Shown: positions 20,640-31,865, counted from the stretch's first letter. The stretch: DNA of 64,000 bases from Arion vulgaris (GCA_020796225.1 CM036767.1:18803927-18867926); one strand, 5' to 3'. Notes: generated from the sequence alone by a model not told the origin. Made by a program: numbers and translations.

Positions 20640-21110
20640 ATCAGTCAGTTTCAGTTTGGAATATCTTCACTGCACTTCTGACATGTCCATATGTGCTCTG
20701 ATCTTCTTCTCATTATCTCCAACAGCATCCAAGGACTAAATGTACCAGTTCGATGTTGATTGATGAGCATACTCATACGCCTCTTGTGCTGTTCTTTTCT
20801 GGCTACCACAATCTTCAATCCAAGTGCTTGCAATCTAGCAGTTGACATGGATGGGTTTAAATTAAAGTTTTCTTTACGGCCACACTCTATGAGGGTGTTT
20901 AGAATGTCAGCTCTATCTATTGGCTGACCCTCTATATGTTGGCAGAGCCCACCAGCTTGTCTGCTCTCTCATTGCTACCGACACCTATGCGCCCCGGAAA
21001 GACAATGCATGTAATTCTGTGAATTATTGACACTTGTAATGATTCAGTCCATTGCCTGCGCACCAACACAGCTTCAACCTTCTAGATCATACTCAAAGAA
21101 TAACTTAGAA
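20640..21110 (-). mobile_element. LINE fragment: RNase H end plus EHIWTCQKC tail
   Basis: Minus strand: PGRIGVGSNERADKLVGSA (the C-terminal RNase H motif), a short linker, ILNTLIECGRKENFN, then RRMSMLINQHRTGTFSPWML, LEIMRRRSEHIWTCQKC. This fragment ties the tail peptide seen at several other places to an RNase H-bearing LINE. Confidence 0.7.
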
Positions 21111-21254
21111 TTGTGGATTCAATGTTTAGCAGCAATCAAGGTTATATCCAGATAGGCTATATATATGTAAATTTTTCAAATTTAGGACTAATCTGGGGCT
21201 TTGTAGTTTGTTTAAGGATCAAAGAATACCTAATACTGTGACCACCTGCCGCAC

Positions 21255-21425
21255 AGGTATCAACCGGACTGCACCGTTCACGACTGCAGTTTTTTCCAGA
21301 AACCCCTAGGATTGTTACTGGAGCTACGGAGTTTGTGCAATACTCTCTGCAGGTGGCGTGCCATTTCTGCGGAGAGGGCCCGAGCCATATGGGGTAAAAC
21401 CCGGTGCAATGAAGTCAATCCTTCG
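21255..21425 (+). repeat. Dispersed repeat, shared with 47,252-47,357
   Basis: Shared landmarks are GGAGCT.CG.AGTT, CAATACTCTCTGCAGGT, GGAGAGGGCCCGAGC, CATATGGGGTAAAACC and CAATGAAGTCAAT. No tRNA head is visible. Confidence 0.5.
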
Positions 21426-21454
21426 CTTTAAAAACCCTGTCAGCAATATCAACA

Positions 21455-21700
21455 TGGAAATAGAAAGGAGGAGATGGAAGTGGTTAGGACATACATTAAG
21501 AATGCAGAATAGACCCCTACGTGTGGCTCTGAAATAGAACTTGGAGGCAAGAGGGTAGGGAAGACCTAGAGAAACATGGATATGAACTGTAGACAGAGTA
21601 AAAAATGAGGCTGAAATTATATGGAATCAACTAATCTGCATCGCTAAAAACAGATCTGTTTGGAGGAAATTTGCTGATGCCTTATTCTTTAAAGGGAGTT
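21455..21700 (+). mobile_element. Degraded LINE end
   Basis: It reads ERRRWKWLGHTLRMQNRPLR, GRPRETW and IAKNRSVWRKFADAL with stops between. It belongs to the same C-terminal type as the fragment that follows it. Confidence 0.6.
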
Positions 21701-21734
21701 TAGATAAAAAGAGATTCATTTTAGGAAGCACTAT

Positions 21735-22040
21735 ACTAGAGAAAGAACTAAGCAGGTACCAGTGGAGAAAAAGCTTAGGAAGAGACACTGGCGATGGATA
21801 GGACATACATTGAGAAGAACGACAGGAAGCATTATAAAACAGGCACTGTTTTGGAACCTGCAGGGAAAGAGAAGTAGGGTAAGGCCTAGACAGACCTGGA
21901 GAAGAAAGCTGGTAGCTGATATTAAAAGGATAGGTAAAACATGGAAAGAGTTGGAAGGGATGGCAAGAGAGAGGAAAAGCTGGAAGAAGTTTGTTGAAGA
22001 CCTGTGCTCCGCTGGAAATTGAAAGGTGAAGAAGAAGATA
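21735..22040 (+). mobile_element. 5'-truncated LINE end
   Basis: The open frame reads KLRKRHWRWIGHTLRRTTGS, QALFWNLQGKRSRVRPRQTW and WKELEGMARERKSWKKFVED, ending LCSAGN with a (GAAGAAGAAG) tail. This is the canonical C terminus of invertebrate LINEs of the CR1/RTE kind. A near copy is inserted at 53,479-53,729. Confidence 0.85.
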
Positions 22041-22345
22041 CTGCGTGTTTCGTCGCCATTTGGAGCTCTGGGGCTTATCCTTCGGCGATGCATCTGGTTT
22101 TAGCCAGCGTTTACTGGGTTCACTCTCTGTCAACCTTTGGTTGTCCCACCCGACCTGCAAGGCAGCAGGTTGCTATTTTCTTTCAGGGTAGCTCCTTAGA
22201 CAGCCTTCACTCCCAGGTTGTTGAGCGTCATCTGCCCAGGTTACCAGTCTTTTTTTAAAAACTACTTGGTTTGCCTGCCATCCAGTTTTGTGTAAGATTT
22301 GCTTCGTTAGTCTTTGATTGTCCCCAATCAAACTACAAGGTGTAG
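22041..22345 (+). repeat. Dispersed repeat H
   Basis: About 300 bp shared with 49,450-49,745 (+) and 8,590-8,760 (-). Landmarks: GGGCTTATCCTTCGGCGATG, GTTTACTGGGTTCACTCTC, GCAAGGCAGCAGGTTGC, GATTGTCCCCAATCAAACTA. It starts right after the GAAGAAGAAG tail of the preceding LINE. Confidence 0.7.
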
Positions 22346-24300
22346 TAGTTCTCTGCGTGGGGAAACACGGTTATTATTCTCTGGATGGAGACCCCAGCTT
22401 TGGGACTGCACTGGATTAAAGCCTCTGCTGGGCTTTCCAGTTTTTCTGCACATGTGGGTGGGCCGCTCACCCCTACGTTTGCCACGCCTTTTCGTCGCTC
22501 CACCATCAGCACCGTGCATGTCTGCCCCACTTGTGTGTCGTCCGTATGTGTGTTCGCTCTTCTTTGGTGCCCGCTCACCACGTTTATCAGGTTTCTCACA
22601 TTTACTAAGCCTCAAGACTATCAGAACACGCAGCTCAGGGCTCCGAGTTTCGCACCATGTGGGCCCACGTCTCTTCTCTGGAAGAACCCCACATGTTTAT
22701 TTATTTTGCTTTTCCCATCGGCTGGGAGAGATGTGCAGAGAAAGTTACTAGGGAATTCTTCTCATCTATCTTGCGAGTAGATCTTGTATAGTGTAACTGC
22801 TCTTGCATCACTACTTATACCAGAGTAGTTCTCCCTCGATCCCTACCCACTTAGCCAGACAGGATCCTCTGTTTCCAGAGTCACCATGTGGAGGTGGGGT
22901 GGAATCTTGGTTAGTGCCAGCTCACTAATCATGGCGCGCCGTTGTCCCTAGAATTGCGTCTTTGACCACAGAAGTGAAATGAACAGGAAGTGATACTAGC
23001 TGGAGTGACATCCAATGAAAGTGGAAAAAATATGTTTACAGGGTTGACATCATAAATACCCTCTGTTCCCCACATGTGAAAACCGAATAAGAAACATTGA
23101 ACCACCTGATTCAAATAGTGGTTAAGCGCTAACAAGCAGGAAGTTGCTGTCTGCTGGGTAGAGAAAGATGTGTCAACCAACACTACTTGGGCAGCACAGT
23201 GAGTGTGAAAGCATTGACACGGCAGTAGCACTGAAGGATGGAGTATGCATGCACTTGCCCAATGTGAGAAGATGATTGAGAGAGCTGAAATTTATAGTGA
23301 CTTCAGTATTTCACCTTATTTGTGACTCTATCTAACCTTCCCAGTCTTCAACATCAACTCCTTCATTACTACAAACTTCTGCATGTACTAAATGTACACG
23401 ATAATAGATAGACCCAAATGAGACTCAACTTTTTGCTCTTATTGTTACACGTATTTCTTTCTTTTAAGCTCCAATTTAATCAAGTAATTTCAGCATATTG
23501 GAAATATTTAACAGGAAGCTGAAAGGTAGGTGTTTAAAATGTAATTCTTTATTTCAAAACTACAATTTTCAAACATTTTCTTGTTCACACATATTCAGTG
23601 TGTTGAGTTAAAGGTTAGAAACCATAGTCCATATTTTAATTTATATTATCCACCAGTCGAAACATGATACTATTGGTCACATACAGTTATGATCAAAGCA
23701 GGCATTACACTCATGGCCTTAATCTACACGTACGTATAATTAGTTTCAGTTAAGTACCATAGTTACAGTTACCATCTGATGTAACTGAAGTGTAGCACTC
23801 TATATTAATAAAGCAAGCGCACACAATCGGAGTGGAATTAATTATTTAAATTACTGACTGGGTGCAATGCAAGGCAGGTGTGTGAAACTAACACTAACTG
23901 TACAACTAGTACAAGTATAATTATAATATGCCAATAATTATAATATATGTATGAATCTGTTACTCAGTTGCAGTTAGTTGTTACACTGAATGAAGTTTAT
24001 GAAGTGAATGATAAACGACATATTCAAAGTTGGAGTAGGTTGTGCAGCGCTGGCTAATACTTAAAAAAGACTACTCATACTGTGTCAACTGACTTCTGGG
24101 TGTTTGTAACTTTGTAAGGTAGCTCATTCATTAAAATTGTCATATGATGATTGAATAAAGTAAAGAAACAAATTATGAAGTATTGAAGTTCATTTAAGAA
24201 TTAATTTTTCTGAGTTATTACTTCAAACGCAAGCCGTAGACTGTAGTAATCCAACATAAGACAATTTCCACATTCAATACTGACATACGTCGCACCAAAA
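22346..24300. other. Intergenic or first-intron DNA, no gene seen
   Basis: The GC-richer start (22,346-22,920) holds overlapping frames on both strands without family resemblance. The rest is AT-rich. The missing MCU 5' exon could lie here or in 15.6-22 kb; I could not find it. Confidence 0.4.
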
Positions 24301-24301
24301 C

Positions 24302-24436
24302 ATATATAAATATCCAAGTGAAATTGTCGCGGCAGCAGCCTCTGCTCTTCTTACTGCCTATTCACTAATTTCAGTGAACTGCTGAGCAGGAAGGCAGAAA
24401 TGTCCTTGAGGGCAGACTATCCAACGAGACTACCAG
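24302..24436 (+). promoter_or_regulatory. Possible TATA box and 5' exon of the CDP-diacylglycerol synthase gene
   Basis: ATATATAAAT at 24,302 is TATA-like. About 30 bp on, a GC-richer stretch begins (GCGGCAGCAGCC), ending at a donor-like CTACCAG|gtattt at 24,436. An acceptor (ttattattctacag) precedes 24,800, so a non-coding first exon could splice to the exon holding the start codon at 24,863. This is inferred from signals only. Confidence 0.3.
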
Positions 24437-24862
24437 GTATTTGCAAATTTGGTATTTTACACAGCAAAGAGCAAGCATTATGTTCATTGGCTAGGTGTAA
24501 ATACCGAAATATAAATGACCGTTACACATTACAGTTACACTTTAACGCAGTTCTAATGGCTTTTATTTTGTGCATCATGTCATTACTGATTAGTATTAAA
24601 AATGTATGTGTTTATTTTTAAAATTCAATAAATTTTAGTATAATGTTTTACGCTAGATTTAGTTTGACAGTTGTAAAAATGTTTTTGTGACTAATTTGCT
24701 TAGTTTCGGTATTTTGACATGGATGTTCTGTATTGTGAATGGAAGTAGTAACTCAACTGATTTATTGCTACAGTAGTTACCGTTTTATTATTCTACAGCG
24801 ACATCTTACATGTTTAGATTCTAGTGATACTGGACTGAATAGTCTTAGTTAATAAGAGTATA

Positions 24863-24955
24863 ATGTCGACACATAGTCCAGTCCTGCGACAACGATCTGC
24901 TCAACAGTCAGCTATTGAGCAAAATGCCAACGTTGCTACTGATAACGAAAGCACG
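24863..24955 (+). CDS. CDS1: CDP-DAG synthase exon 1
   Basis: Residues 1-31, MSTHSPVLRQRSAQQSAIEQ to ATDNEST. The start is the first ATG in this frame after an upstream acceptor-like site. The donor is ACG|gtaag, phase 0. The sequence itself is not conserved, but a hydrophilic, disordered N terminus is usual for the family. The phase fits exon 2. Confidence 0.8.
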
Positions 24956-25885
24956 GTAAGATTTGTCTTCTTGTGTTGTCCATTTTTTTGGAAAATTTAG
25001 TAGTCATAGTTCTAGATTGTCTAGTTTGTGTATCATGTTTGCCAGTTTGTTAGTATCTTTTCAAATTACTTGAAATTTATCCAGCACGCAATTTCGAAAA
25101 CACAAAATAATTATCACAGCAAACTTGTTCACATCAATTTTTCAAAATCAATGAATCATTTATTATTTGAGTTTCAGTTTAAAAGTCAGTTAATATAAAC
25201 TTTATCGGTAGCCGTCGGTTACACGAGTTATTTTGTTTTAGTTTTACATTATTTTGTTAATACTGTTAAGTTAAAGTTATTGAAATAATTGTTACAATTG
25301 AGTTACGATGGTTGTTTTTAAAACTTGTGTAAGTATTAAAGTTTACCTCATGATAAAAAAAGGCCGTATCTACGACTAAATAATGTAAAGTATTTAGTAT
25401 GTATGTAAGTATGATGATGTATCAAAATCAAATTATGCGTTTTCCGTTTAAATTTCAATTTATTTGCATACGGCACGGTTGTTGTTGCAGGTTTCCTTGC
25501 TTGGTAAATTGCGATCTCACGCCACAGTCTTTGGGGTTACTTTACACTGTTCTTTGTGGCAGAGATTTGAGAGATCTTGTGAATTTTAAAAAATATATTT
25601 GCACAAGTGACAAACCACCACGCTATCACGGCTCTGACCCGTTATCAGTTCTCTTATCCACTTATTAATTTTCATGTCCGTTTTTCCATTGCTTCAATCT
25701 TTACACATTACGGTTACCTTCGCTTCCCAAGAGTAATTATAATATAATGTTGTGGGAGTTTGTCAGTACTAGAGTCCATTCTAACTTCCCTCTATCATGG
25801 TAGAGTAAGAACTCATGAACTGGGACTAGTTTAATTTAATGTATTAAAATTCTTAAGAATTACAGCTCTTTTCGCTTCTTTTCTT
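24956..25885. other. Start of CDS intron 1, no clear feature
   Basis: AT-rich. A 270-base plus-strand open frame ends at 25,668. Part of it follows a pyrimidine-rich acceptor-like tract, but the peptide is not recognisable and no donor follows. Confidence 0.4.
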
Positions 25886-26640
25886 TCTTTTCTCCAACCC
25901 TATTTGCCTCACAGCGTCAGGTCAAGAAGAGATTTCTAAAACAGGTCCTTGTGTGTGCTTCGTAGATAGTGTCTTTTGTCACCTCTGAGATCCATCTTTT
26001 GCGTGGCTGGCCTTTTGCTTTGTAACCATTGTATCAGAGCAGCATTGTTCTTTGAGGTGCACTGTCTGTTGGTGATCTGCTTACGTGGCCGAACCATTTA
26101 ATTTGTTGTTTCTTGATGAAGTCTAGTACTGATGTTGTATCCACTTTTTCCTGATGTCTTCATTTCTCAACCAGTCTCTTCTTGTTACCCCCAGCATTCT
26201 GCGTAGACACTTCATCTCTGTCATGACTAGTTTTCTTCTATCATTTGTTGTTAGTATCCAGGTTTGGCACTGGTAGCATAATGTGGGGAGAAATATTGTG
26301 TTGAACAGTGCTCTTTTTGTGTTCATGGTGATATGTTTGCATTTTAAAATTGGCGCCATTTGTCCTATCATTTGATTTGCTTTGTTGCATCTGTGTTGAA
26401 TTTCATTAGTTATTCTTTCGTTTGCTGAAAAATGCTCCCCATGTATGTGAAGTCTTTTACTTGTTTTTAATGGTCGATGGAGATATTGGTAGCGCTTTCC
26501 TCTCTGATGAATGTTACTTCGGTTTTGTCGATTTTTATTCTCATATTGTAATCGTTACACGCTAACTGGAGTCTGTTAATGTGTTGTTGTAAGCTCTTTT
26601 CGCTTACAATGGCAATTTACATGTATACAATTTAAATGTT
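25886..26640 (-). mobile_element. LINE RT C-terminal fragment
   Basis: Minus strand: ACNDYNMRIKIDKTEVTFI, DFTYMGSIFQQ, MIGQMAPILKCKHITMNTKR, NTIFLPTLCYQCQTWILTTN, EMKCLRRMLGVTRRDWLRNE, then GQPRKRWISEVTKDTIYEAH and TCFRNLFLT, with several stops. It is the last quarter of an RT-encoding LINE with a GAAAAGAAAG-type end. Confidence 0.8.
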
Positions 26641-26808
26641 ATACAAAATATAATTTAATTATAGATTGTTTTTAATGTTTCCCTTCTTACTGCATATTAT
26701 AAATGTATTCAACACTACAGTTGATTAAATAATACCAATAGCTTTTCTCATGGTGTATCCATATTTACACAATCCAGGAAAGTTTCAATAACTTTTAGAC
26801 GCAAAACA

Positions 26809-27061
26809 CGCCCGAGTGGTTACCGGGTCCCAAATTTGGGGTGTACAGAATAGAACCACCGTTACCTACCACGCATGTCGTAAGAGCGACTAAGGAGGTT
26901 TGGCTGAAATCGGATGCACATGTCCTAAATGTGTAGAGTCTATGTGTTTAGGGGCCTACCAAACCAATGTGCAACGTATACATGTTCTTGGCAAAGATCA
27001 AACATATCACAAAGAGTGATTAATTGGTCGTAAGAAACGACGCAAAGAAGAAGAAGGAGAT
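26809..27061 (+). mobile_element. SINE-A copy (short form), 8-bp TSD
   Basis: A full element from CCCGAGTGGTTACCGGG to CGCAAAGAAGAAGAAGG. GCAAAACA flanks it at 26,801-26,808 and 27,062-27,069. Confidence 0.88.
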
Positions 27062-27084
27062 GCAAAACAAATTTGTCTAAGAAT

Positions 27085-27345
27085 TCAAATTGTCATGGAA
27101 AGAAAGACTCCTAATTTCGTTCATTCACTATAATTAATATATAAACCCTGCACAATCAGCATGTCAGACTGAAACACGGACTCCAAAACACATCCTGCAG
27201 TCCTGTTAACGATACCTACACATGCGGAACTAAACATGGCCTCATGAATGAAGAATACAGAGCAAGCTATGAGAAATTCCCAACAGAAGTGCAGCTTCAT
27301 AGAGGCAACCCATCTCATAGTTTACGCTGAGCATATGAAAAAGAT
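27085..27345 (+). mobile_element. Small LINE C-terminal fragment (TPKHILQSC)
   Basis: Around 27,165-27,215 it reads CQTETRTPKHILQSC, the CxC...H...C motif that closes LINE-1A. After this the frame decays. Confidence 0.5.
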
Positions 27346-27349
27346 CACA

Positions 27350-28120
27350 AATAAGAAGCTCACTATTTTTGTCATTGTTGTTGTTTTCCTATGTTTCATT
27401 CAATACATATTCTGAATCAGAACCATCTGCACTTTATAATTTATCATCTACATCTACTAATGATTGAATAAACTGAGAACTGTATAGCCAAATACATCAC
27501 CTTAGAGGATGTAAATCAGTGCTGTGCCCAGGGGGTCCATGGCACTCGAGTGATACATTCCAGTCGCCCTGTTATATTCCTCTGGCTTTAACGTTAACTT
27601 TTTAAAATGAGTTTCCAAATAACAGTAAATTTGGTTTTTTCGTAAGCACAAAATTGAAAAAAATTAAACCTATAGTTACGTATTAAGTTTTCATGTTATT
27701 ATTTTTTACTCATGTTTCTATAAATATTACTTTATTATTATTAGTATTATTCATGCCACATGGCGTCCACACCTCCGCAGTCATTAGTCAGATGTGCATT
27801 AGCATATAAAAACGTTGGATAAACACGGATGAAAATGATTGAAGAAAAAATGTGAAAGTTCATTTGGTCTTTTTTTATTATTAGATTCAACCACATAAAC
27901 AGTAGTTTTATTTTTAAAAATGATATTATTTTGGTTTTGCTTGGTTTTATATGAATACAACTTGCTCTACAGTTTCATTAATTAAAGTTTTACGGCTGTA
28001 AGTTTTTAAAATTTACAATGATCATTTACCACTCGTCGCTGTACCTCCTCTACAAAGTGTTAAAACAATATTTTAGTGTCTGGGGTGAGAGTATTTCCTG
28101 TGTGACAAATCTGTATATTG
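27350..28120. other. CDS intron 1, no feature seen
   Basis: AT-rich DNA with short A/T microsatellite-like stretches and no repeat or coding recognised. Confidence 0.4.
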
Positions 28121-28235
28121 GGAAGTAAAAGTGACCAGCAGGATGTTGACAGCATCACCCATTGTGTGCTGATGGTTAAAGGTAAATACAGGCCTAACAC
28201 TATGTTCCCTACAATATACCACAGAGTATAAAACT
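28121..28235 (+). mobile_element. SINE-F 3' part
   Basis: It contains AGCAGGATGTTGACAGCATC, CCCATTGTGTGCTGATGG and the final CACTATGTTCCCTACAATA of the family. The tRNA-like head is missing. Confidence 0.55.
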
Positions 28236-28254
28236 GGCTACCTCTAAAGTTGGA

Positions 28255-28870
28255 GAAGGCACACCTTTATAGCGAGGTACACTGTTAGTAGATAAGTACC
28301 TAGAAACATTCCTGACATCAGATGGCAGGTGTAAAACAGATTAAAGTAGAGTAGCTCAAGCAAAAGCATCTTTTATGAAAATGAAAAACACACTATATGT
28401 GAATTCACTACCAATGACACTACGAAAACAAATACTCCAGTGCTATATTGATCCAATACTTCTGTATGGTAACGAATCATGGACAATGAATAAACAATCA
28501 ATACGATCATTGGAAGCCACAGAGATGTGGTTTTACGGAAGAATGCTGAATATACCATGGACAGTGAAGAAAACAAATGAGGTTTTAAATCAGGCCTGCA
28601 CACAAAGAAACCTTATCAAAAGAATAAAATCCAACAATCAAGGTTCTTCAGGCATATAATGCAAAGAGAAGGTTTAGAACATTTGGTGACAATAGGTAAA
28701 ATTCAGGAAGGAGATATCGTGAAAGACAGACTGAGATGTTTGATGGCCTGACATCATGGTTCGAAACAAGATCGACGTCAAAACTGATTACATGCACCAA
28801 GCAGAGAGAGTTGTGGAGAGACAAGATCGCCTACACCGGCAGACATGGCACTTGATTGATTAACACTGTT
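28255..28870 (+). mobile_element. LINE RT C-terminal fragment
   Basis: It reads QILQCYIDPILLYGNESWTM, NKQSIRSLEATEMWFYGRML and IPWTVKKTNEVL, then after a slip HIMQREGLEHLVTIGKI. This is the usual stretch after the RT fingers of invertebrate LINEs. It is dead. Confidence 0.8.
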
Positions 28871-29094
28871 AATAAGTGAAGCAGGCTTTCATGCGTCATA
28901 TCAGGCACCCTGACTATGCCGCAATTCATAGCAGTTGAACACAGAAAAAGCAGAAGAAATATGAAAACAAATTCTTTACTTATTTTTACTCTCATTTTAC
29001 TAAAAGGATCAGTGTTTAATTATTATTTGAGTTGTCTTAACAAGATCATAGACTCCCAGGTAAAGTAGTGCACTGTAGCTCCTAATTATGTTGC

Positions 29095-29250
29095 ATGTAG
29101 GAAATAAAAAGGGTCACAGAAATTGGATGTACTAGCCTACTTGTAGGCGCATAACTTGCACAACATACAATGCTCTTAGGCTCAGATCACATACAGACCA
29201 CAAAGAGTGATTTCACAAGCCGTCCTTAGGAAGCTTTCGACGAAGAAGTT
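29095..29250 (+). mobile_element. SINE-B 3' part, degraded
   Basis: GAAATAAAAAGGGTCACAGA, TACTTGTAGGCGCATAACTT, CTCTTAGGCTCAGATCACA and a CGACGAAGAAG tail match SINE-B in order. Confidence 0.65.
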
Positions 29251-29439
29251 ATACTATACAGATGAAGAATGCACGAAGATAATTACTATTAATTGTTTAT
29301 TTTTTAATAAAGTGTTTAACATAAACTTTTGCGACTTTCCTTTGTGGAAAATTGTTTTATTCTTAGCCCAATCAATGGTTTTCAAGATGTAGTTTTCCGC
29401 TAGCATAAGAAACAAGTTCACTAACTACTGTTCTGCCGT

Positions 29440-29525
29440 TTCAGAAAGCAATGGCAAACTACTGAACGTATAAGTGGTACCTAGAAAATCAATTGGAAGG
29501 ATATGCCATGATTTTCAATTTTTGT
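29440..29525 (+). mobile_element. SINE-E 3' part
   Basis: AGCAATGGCAAACTACTGAA, GTGGTACCTAGAAAATCAA and GGATATGCCATGATTTTCA match the end of SINE-E (full copy at 30,746). Confidence 0.65.
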
Positions 29526-29679
29526 CTAACTTCTGCGCTACTGCGACTCTCTTCTTTACTCTTATGCAATATATCTTTGGTTTTATGAATACCAATTTTT
29601 TCATGGAATCCTCTCAATTTCTCTCCTCCACCATGGGTTCTGATCCAGGGGATAGCTAAAAGTTGTAACACATGGCATT

Positions 29680-29905
29680 GTCTTCTTAGTCTAGTGGTCC
29701 GGTTTCAATTCCACAGCGGGCGGGAATTTTCCAACCATAACGGCTCTCAGATCGACCCAGCCTCAATTGGGTACCAGGAAAATCGTTGGGAGGTAAAGGC
29801 GGCCAGCATGATGGTGACCACATCACCCATCGTGTGCTGTCGGTCAGTGAAAAAATACATGACTAACACCATATTACCCCATATACCTCATGGTATAAAA
29901 AAGGT
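29680..29905 (+). mobile_element. SINE-F copy
   Basis: The head has CTTAGTCTAGTGGTCCGGTT and TTTCAATTCCACAGCGG. The body has GACCCAGCCTCAATTGGGTA, AAGGCGGCCAGCATGATGG and CACCCATCGTGTGCTG, ending with ACACCATATTACCCCATAT. Confidence 0.75.
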
Positions 29906-30020
29906 TCTTTTACTTACTAACTTTTGTAATTTATTGTGCCAGTCCAAAACTGTACTTTAAAACAGTTGAAGATGCAGAATACAGGTAGTCGAATCTCAAG
30001 TCTTCTAAAATAGTGAACAT

Positions 30021-30176
30021 TGTGATTATTCTTGTTTACTACAATATGATAATGTCATGTGGAATGTAGTCTGTGCTATTCTTGTTTACTACAATATAAC
30101 AATGTCATGTGGAATGTATTTCTGTGCTATTCTTGTTTACTACAATATGACAATGTCATGTGGAATGTATTCACAG
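30021..30176 (+). repeat. Three 51-bp tandem units ending at the exon 2 acceptor
   Basis: Units start at 30,021, 30,072 and 30,123. Each contains CTATTCTTGTTTACTACAAT (ATTATT in the first) and AATGTCATGTGGAATGTA. Only the third ends TTCACAG and is used as the splice acceptor; the first two end in GTCTG and TTTCTG at that place. Confidence 0.9.
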
Positions 30177-30319
30177 AAGGCGACAGCTGGTTCCCAGTCA
30201 TCTGACACAGATGAAGATGATCTTCCAATGAAACCATCAAAACCAACTTTCAATTTGCCGTTAGCATCTGATAAGACATCAGAAGCACTTGACAATGCAC
30301 TGAAAGATTTTTCTCCTAG
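30177..30319 (+). CDS. CDS1: CDP-DAG synthase exon 2
   Basis: Residues 32-78, KATAGSQSSDTDEDDLPMKP through ALDNALKDFSP plus AG of a split Arg codon. The acidic SSDTDEDD run and the final LKDFSPR before the first membrane helix match the family. The acceptor tattcacag is the end of a 51-bp tandem repeat. Confidence 0.93.
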
Positions 30320-30565
30320 GTAAAATTTTGCATATCTTTCACAATACTGACAAGTATATATATTCCATGTGTGATGTTTTTGTACATGTAAGATTATTTG
30401 CTTTGCGAAATAACTTTCGAAATTCTTTTCAAAAACAGATTTAAATACCCTAGGTGCCTTTAACACATACTCACCCTCCTAGGATATGAAAAACATTTTT
30501 TTTTAAATACGGATAGTGCACCAGGTGTCATCTCAAAAATTGGTCACACACACACCCCACCCCCA

Positions 30566-30668
30566 CACAAAAACCTGTCGTTACTGCCTGTAGTACCGCT
30601 TTTAGGGCAGTGTGGGACAAGAACCTGAGAAATTGCATGGCTAGTGCAGTTGCCACGAAGCTGTTCAG
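30566..30668 (+). repeat. Dispersed repeat I
   Basis: It shares GTTACTGCCTGTAGTACCGC, GGGCAGTGTGGGACA and GCTAGTGCAGTTGCC with 48,489-48,610 (+) and 61,397-61,513 (-). Confidence 0.5.
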
Positions 30669-30745
30669 GTTAGGATTGTTCATTTGTGCCCACAACAGAA
30701 AAAAATCCTTGTCCTTACCGTGTATTTAACACGGGTCTCCCGCAT

Positions 30746-31000
30746 GGAGCGTCTGTAGCTCAAGCGGTAGTGACGTCAATCACAAACCCAATCGATCCTG
30801 GTTCAAACCCCACGGTGGGCAAGTTTGGAAGCAAATTCGTTGCAGTGGGATTTTTACAAAAGGTAAAATTAGACCTCACCGTTCAGAAATCAATGGCAAA
30901 CTACTGAACGTATAAGTGGTGCCTAGAAAATCAACGACTTGTTTACTGTGGTTGATGGCTACGTCCTTTAGGATATGCCATGATTTTCATTTTTCTCCAC
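30746..31000 (+). mobile_element. SINE-E copy, full length
   Basis: The head is clearly tRNA-like: GAGCGTCTGTAGCTCAAGCG (A box) and CTGGTTCAAACCCCA (B box). The body has AAGTTTGGAAGCAAATTCG, AATGGCAAACTACTGAACG and GTGCCTAGAAAATCAACGAC, ending ATATGCCATGATTTTCA. Other copies: 50,935 (+), 54,011 (+, interrupted), 29,440 (3' part). Confidence 0.85.
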
Positions 31001-31377
31001 ATGGGTTCGGCCAGACACTCTTAGTCCAAATACAAGTGCTAAAAGAGGCAGCAGAAAATCACATTCATAAAACATACCATATATATATGGGGCCTTTTTT
31101 TGTCTTTACAGATGCTCAATTGGAAAGTGTTTTACTGTGACAACTTCTGAGTTTGTGTTTGTTTCTCTCGTCTTTCAGCTCATCAAGTCACTTTTCAAAA
31201 TTCAAAATATTCCTAGCCTGGGCATCTGATATGGAGAATATGTCTTGCCCATTTTTCACAAATTCCCTCTCTATCCTACTGTTTTATCCAAAGGAAAGAC
31301 AGTCCATATGTTTGGAATAAAGTGGGTTTACAGGGGTGCCAAAAGAGGAATATATATATATATCATATATTGGCTAA

Positions 31378-31602
31378 AGATTGACATTATTGCACCCAGT
31401 TTCCTCTTATGACTTGGTACCTTTCCACAGAAATGGGGCCCCACTTGCAGAGAGTATTGCACAAACTCCATAACTCTGACCACATTACTAGGGCTCGCTG
31501 AAAAAAATGTTGCTGCACACTGAGCGATTCGGCTAGGGTTCAAACTCACAACTTTTGAAACCGAAGACAACCAGTTTTAACCACTTTGCCACCTCGACTT
31601 TC
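31378..31602 (-). mobile_element. SINE-G copy, tRNA-headed
   Basis: Minus strand: GAGGTGGCAAAGTGGTTAAA (A box), GAGTTTGAACCCTAGCC (B box), then TGCAGAGAGT and the end GGGTGCAATAATGTCAATC. Related sequences are at 8,446-8,585 and 55,140-55,365. Confidence 0.7.
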
Positions 31603-31734
31603 AACCAATTCACTTGTTATTATTACTACCAATCACTGCTGTTAACAGCTGACTGACTTAATCACTGTGTACAGCTTCATTTGCCTGATATGTGAAAATT
31701 GCCAAATACATACACTTTGTAAAAGGCCATCCAT

Positions 31735-31865
31735 GTAAATGGTGGCCCTCAGAATAACAGAGCGATGAAAAACACTGTTTATTAGCGCACACAAAAGCCT
31801 GTTCTAGAAATCTCTTCTTATACTGACACTGTGATGCAAAACAGAATTGGAGAAAAGAAAATAAG
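31735..31865 (+). mobile_element. LINE 3' end fragment
   Basis: A shared 3' end: CTCAGAATAACAGAGCGATG, GCGCACACAAAAGCC, TCTTCTTATACTGACACTGT, GATTGGAGAAAAGAAAA. It matches 52,227-52,355 (+) and 46,110-46,215 (-). Confidence 0.6.

Noticed and set aside
22314..22780. Overlapping 131- and 145-codon plus-strand frames and minus-strand counterparts
   Set aside because: Frames on both strands overlap in a GC-richer stretch; no motif, no splice context, no resemblance to a known protein.
25399..25668. 89-codon plus-strand frame in CDS intron 1 after an acceptor-like tract
   Set aside because: No donor, no family match, and exons 1 and 2 already join in phase without it.
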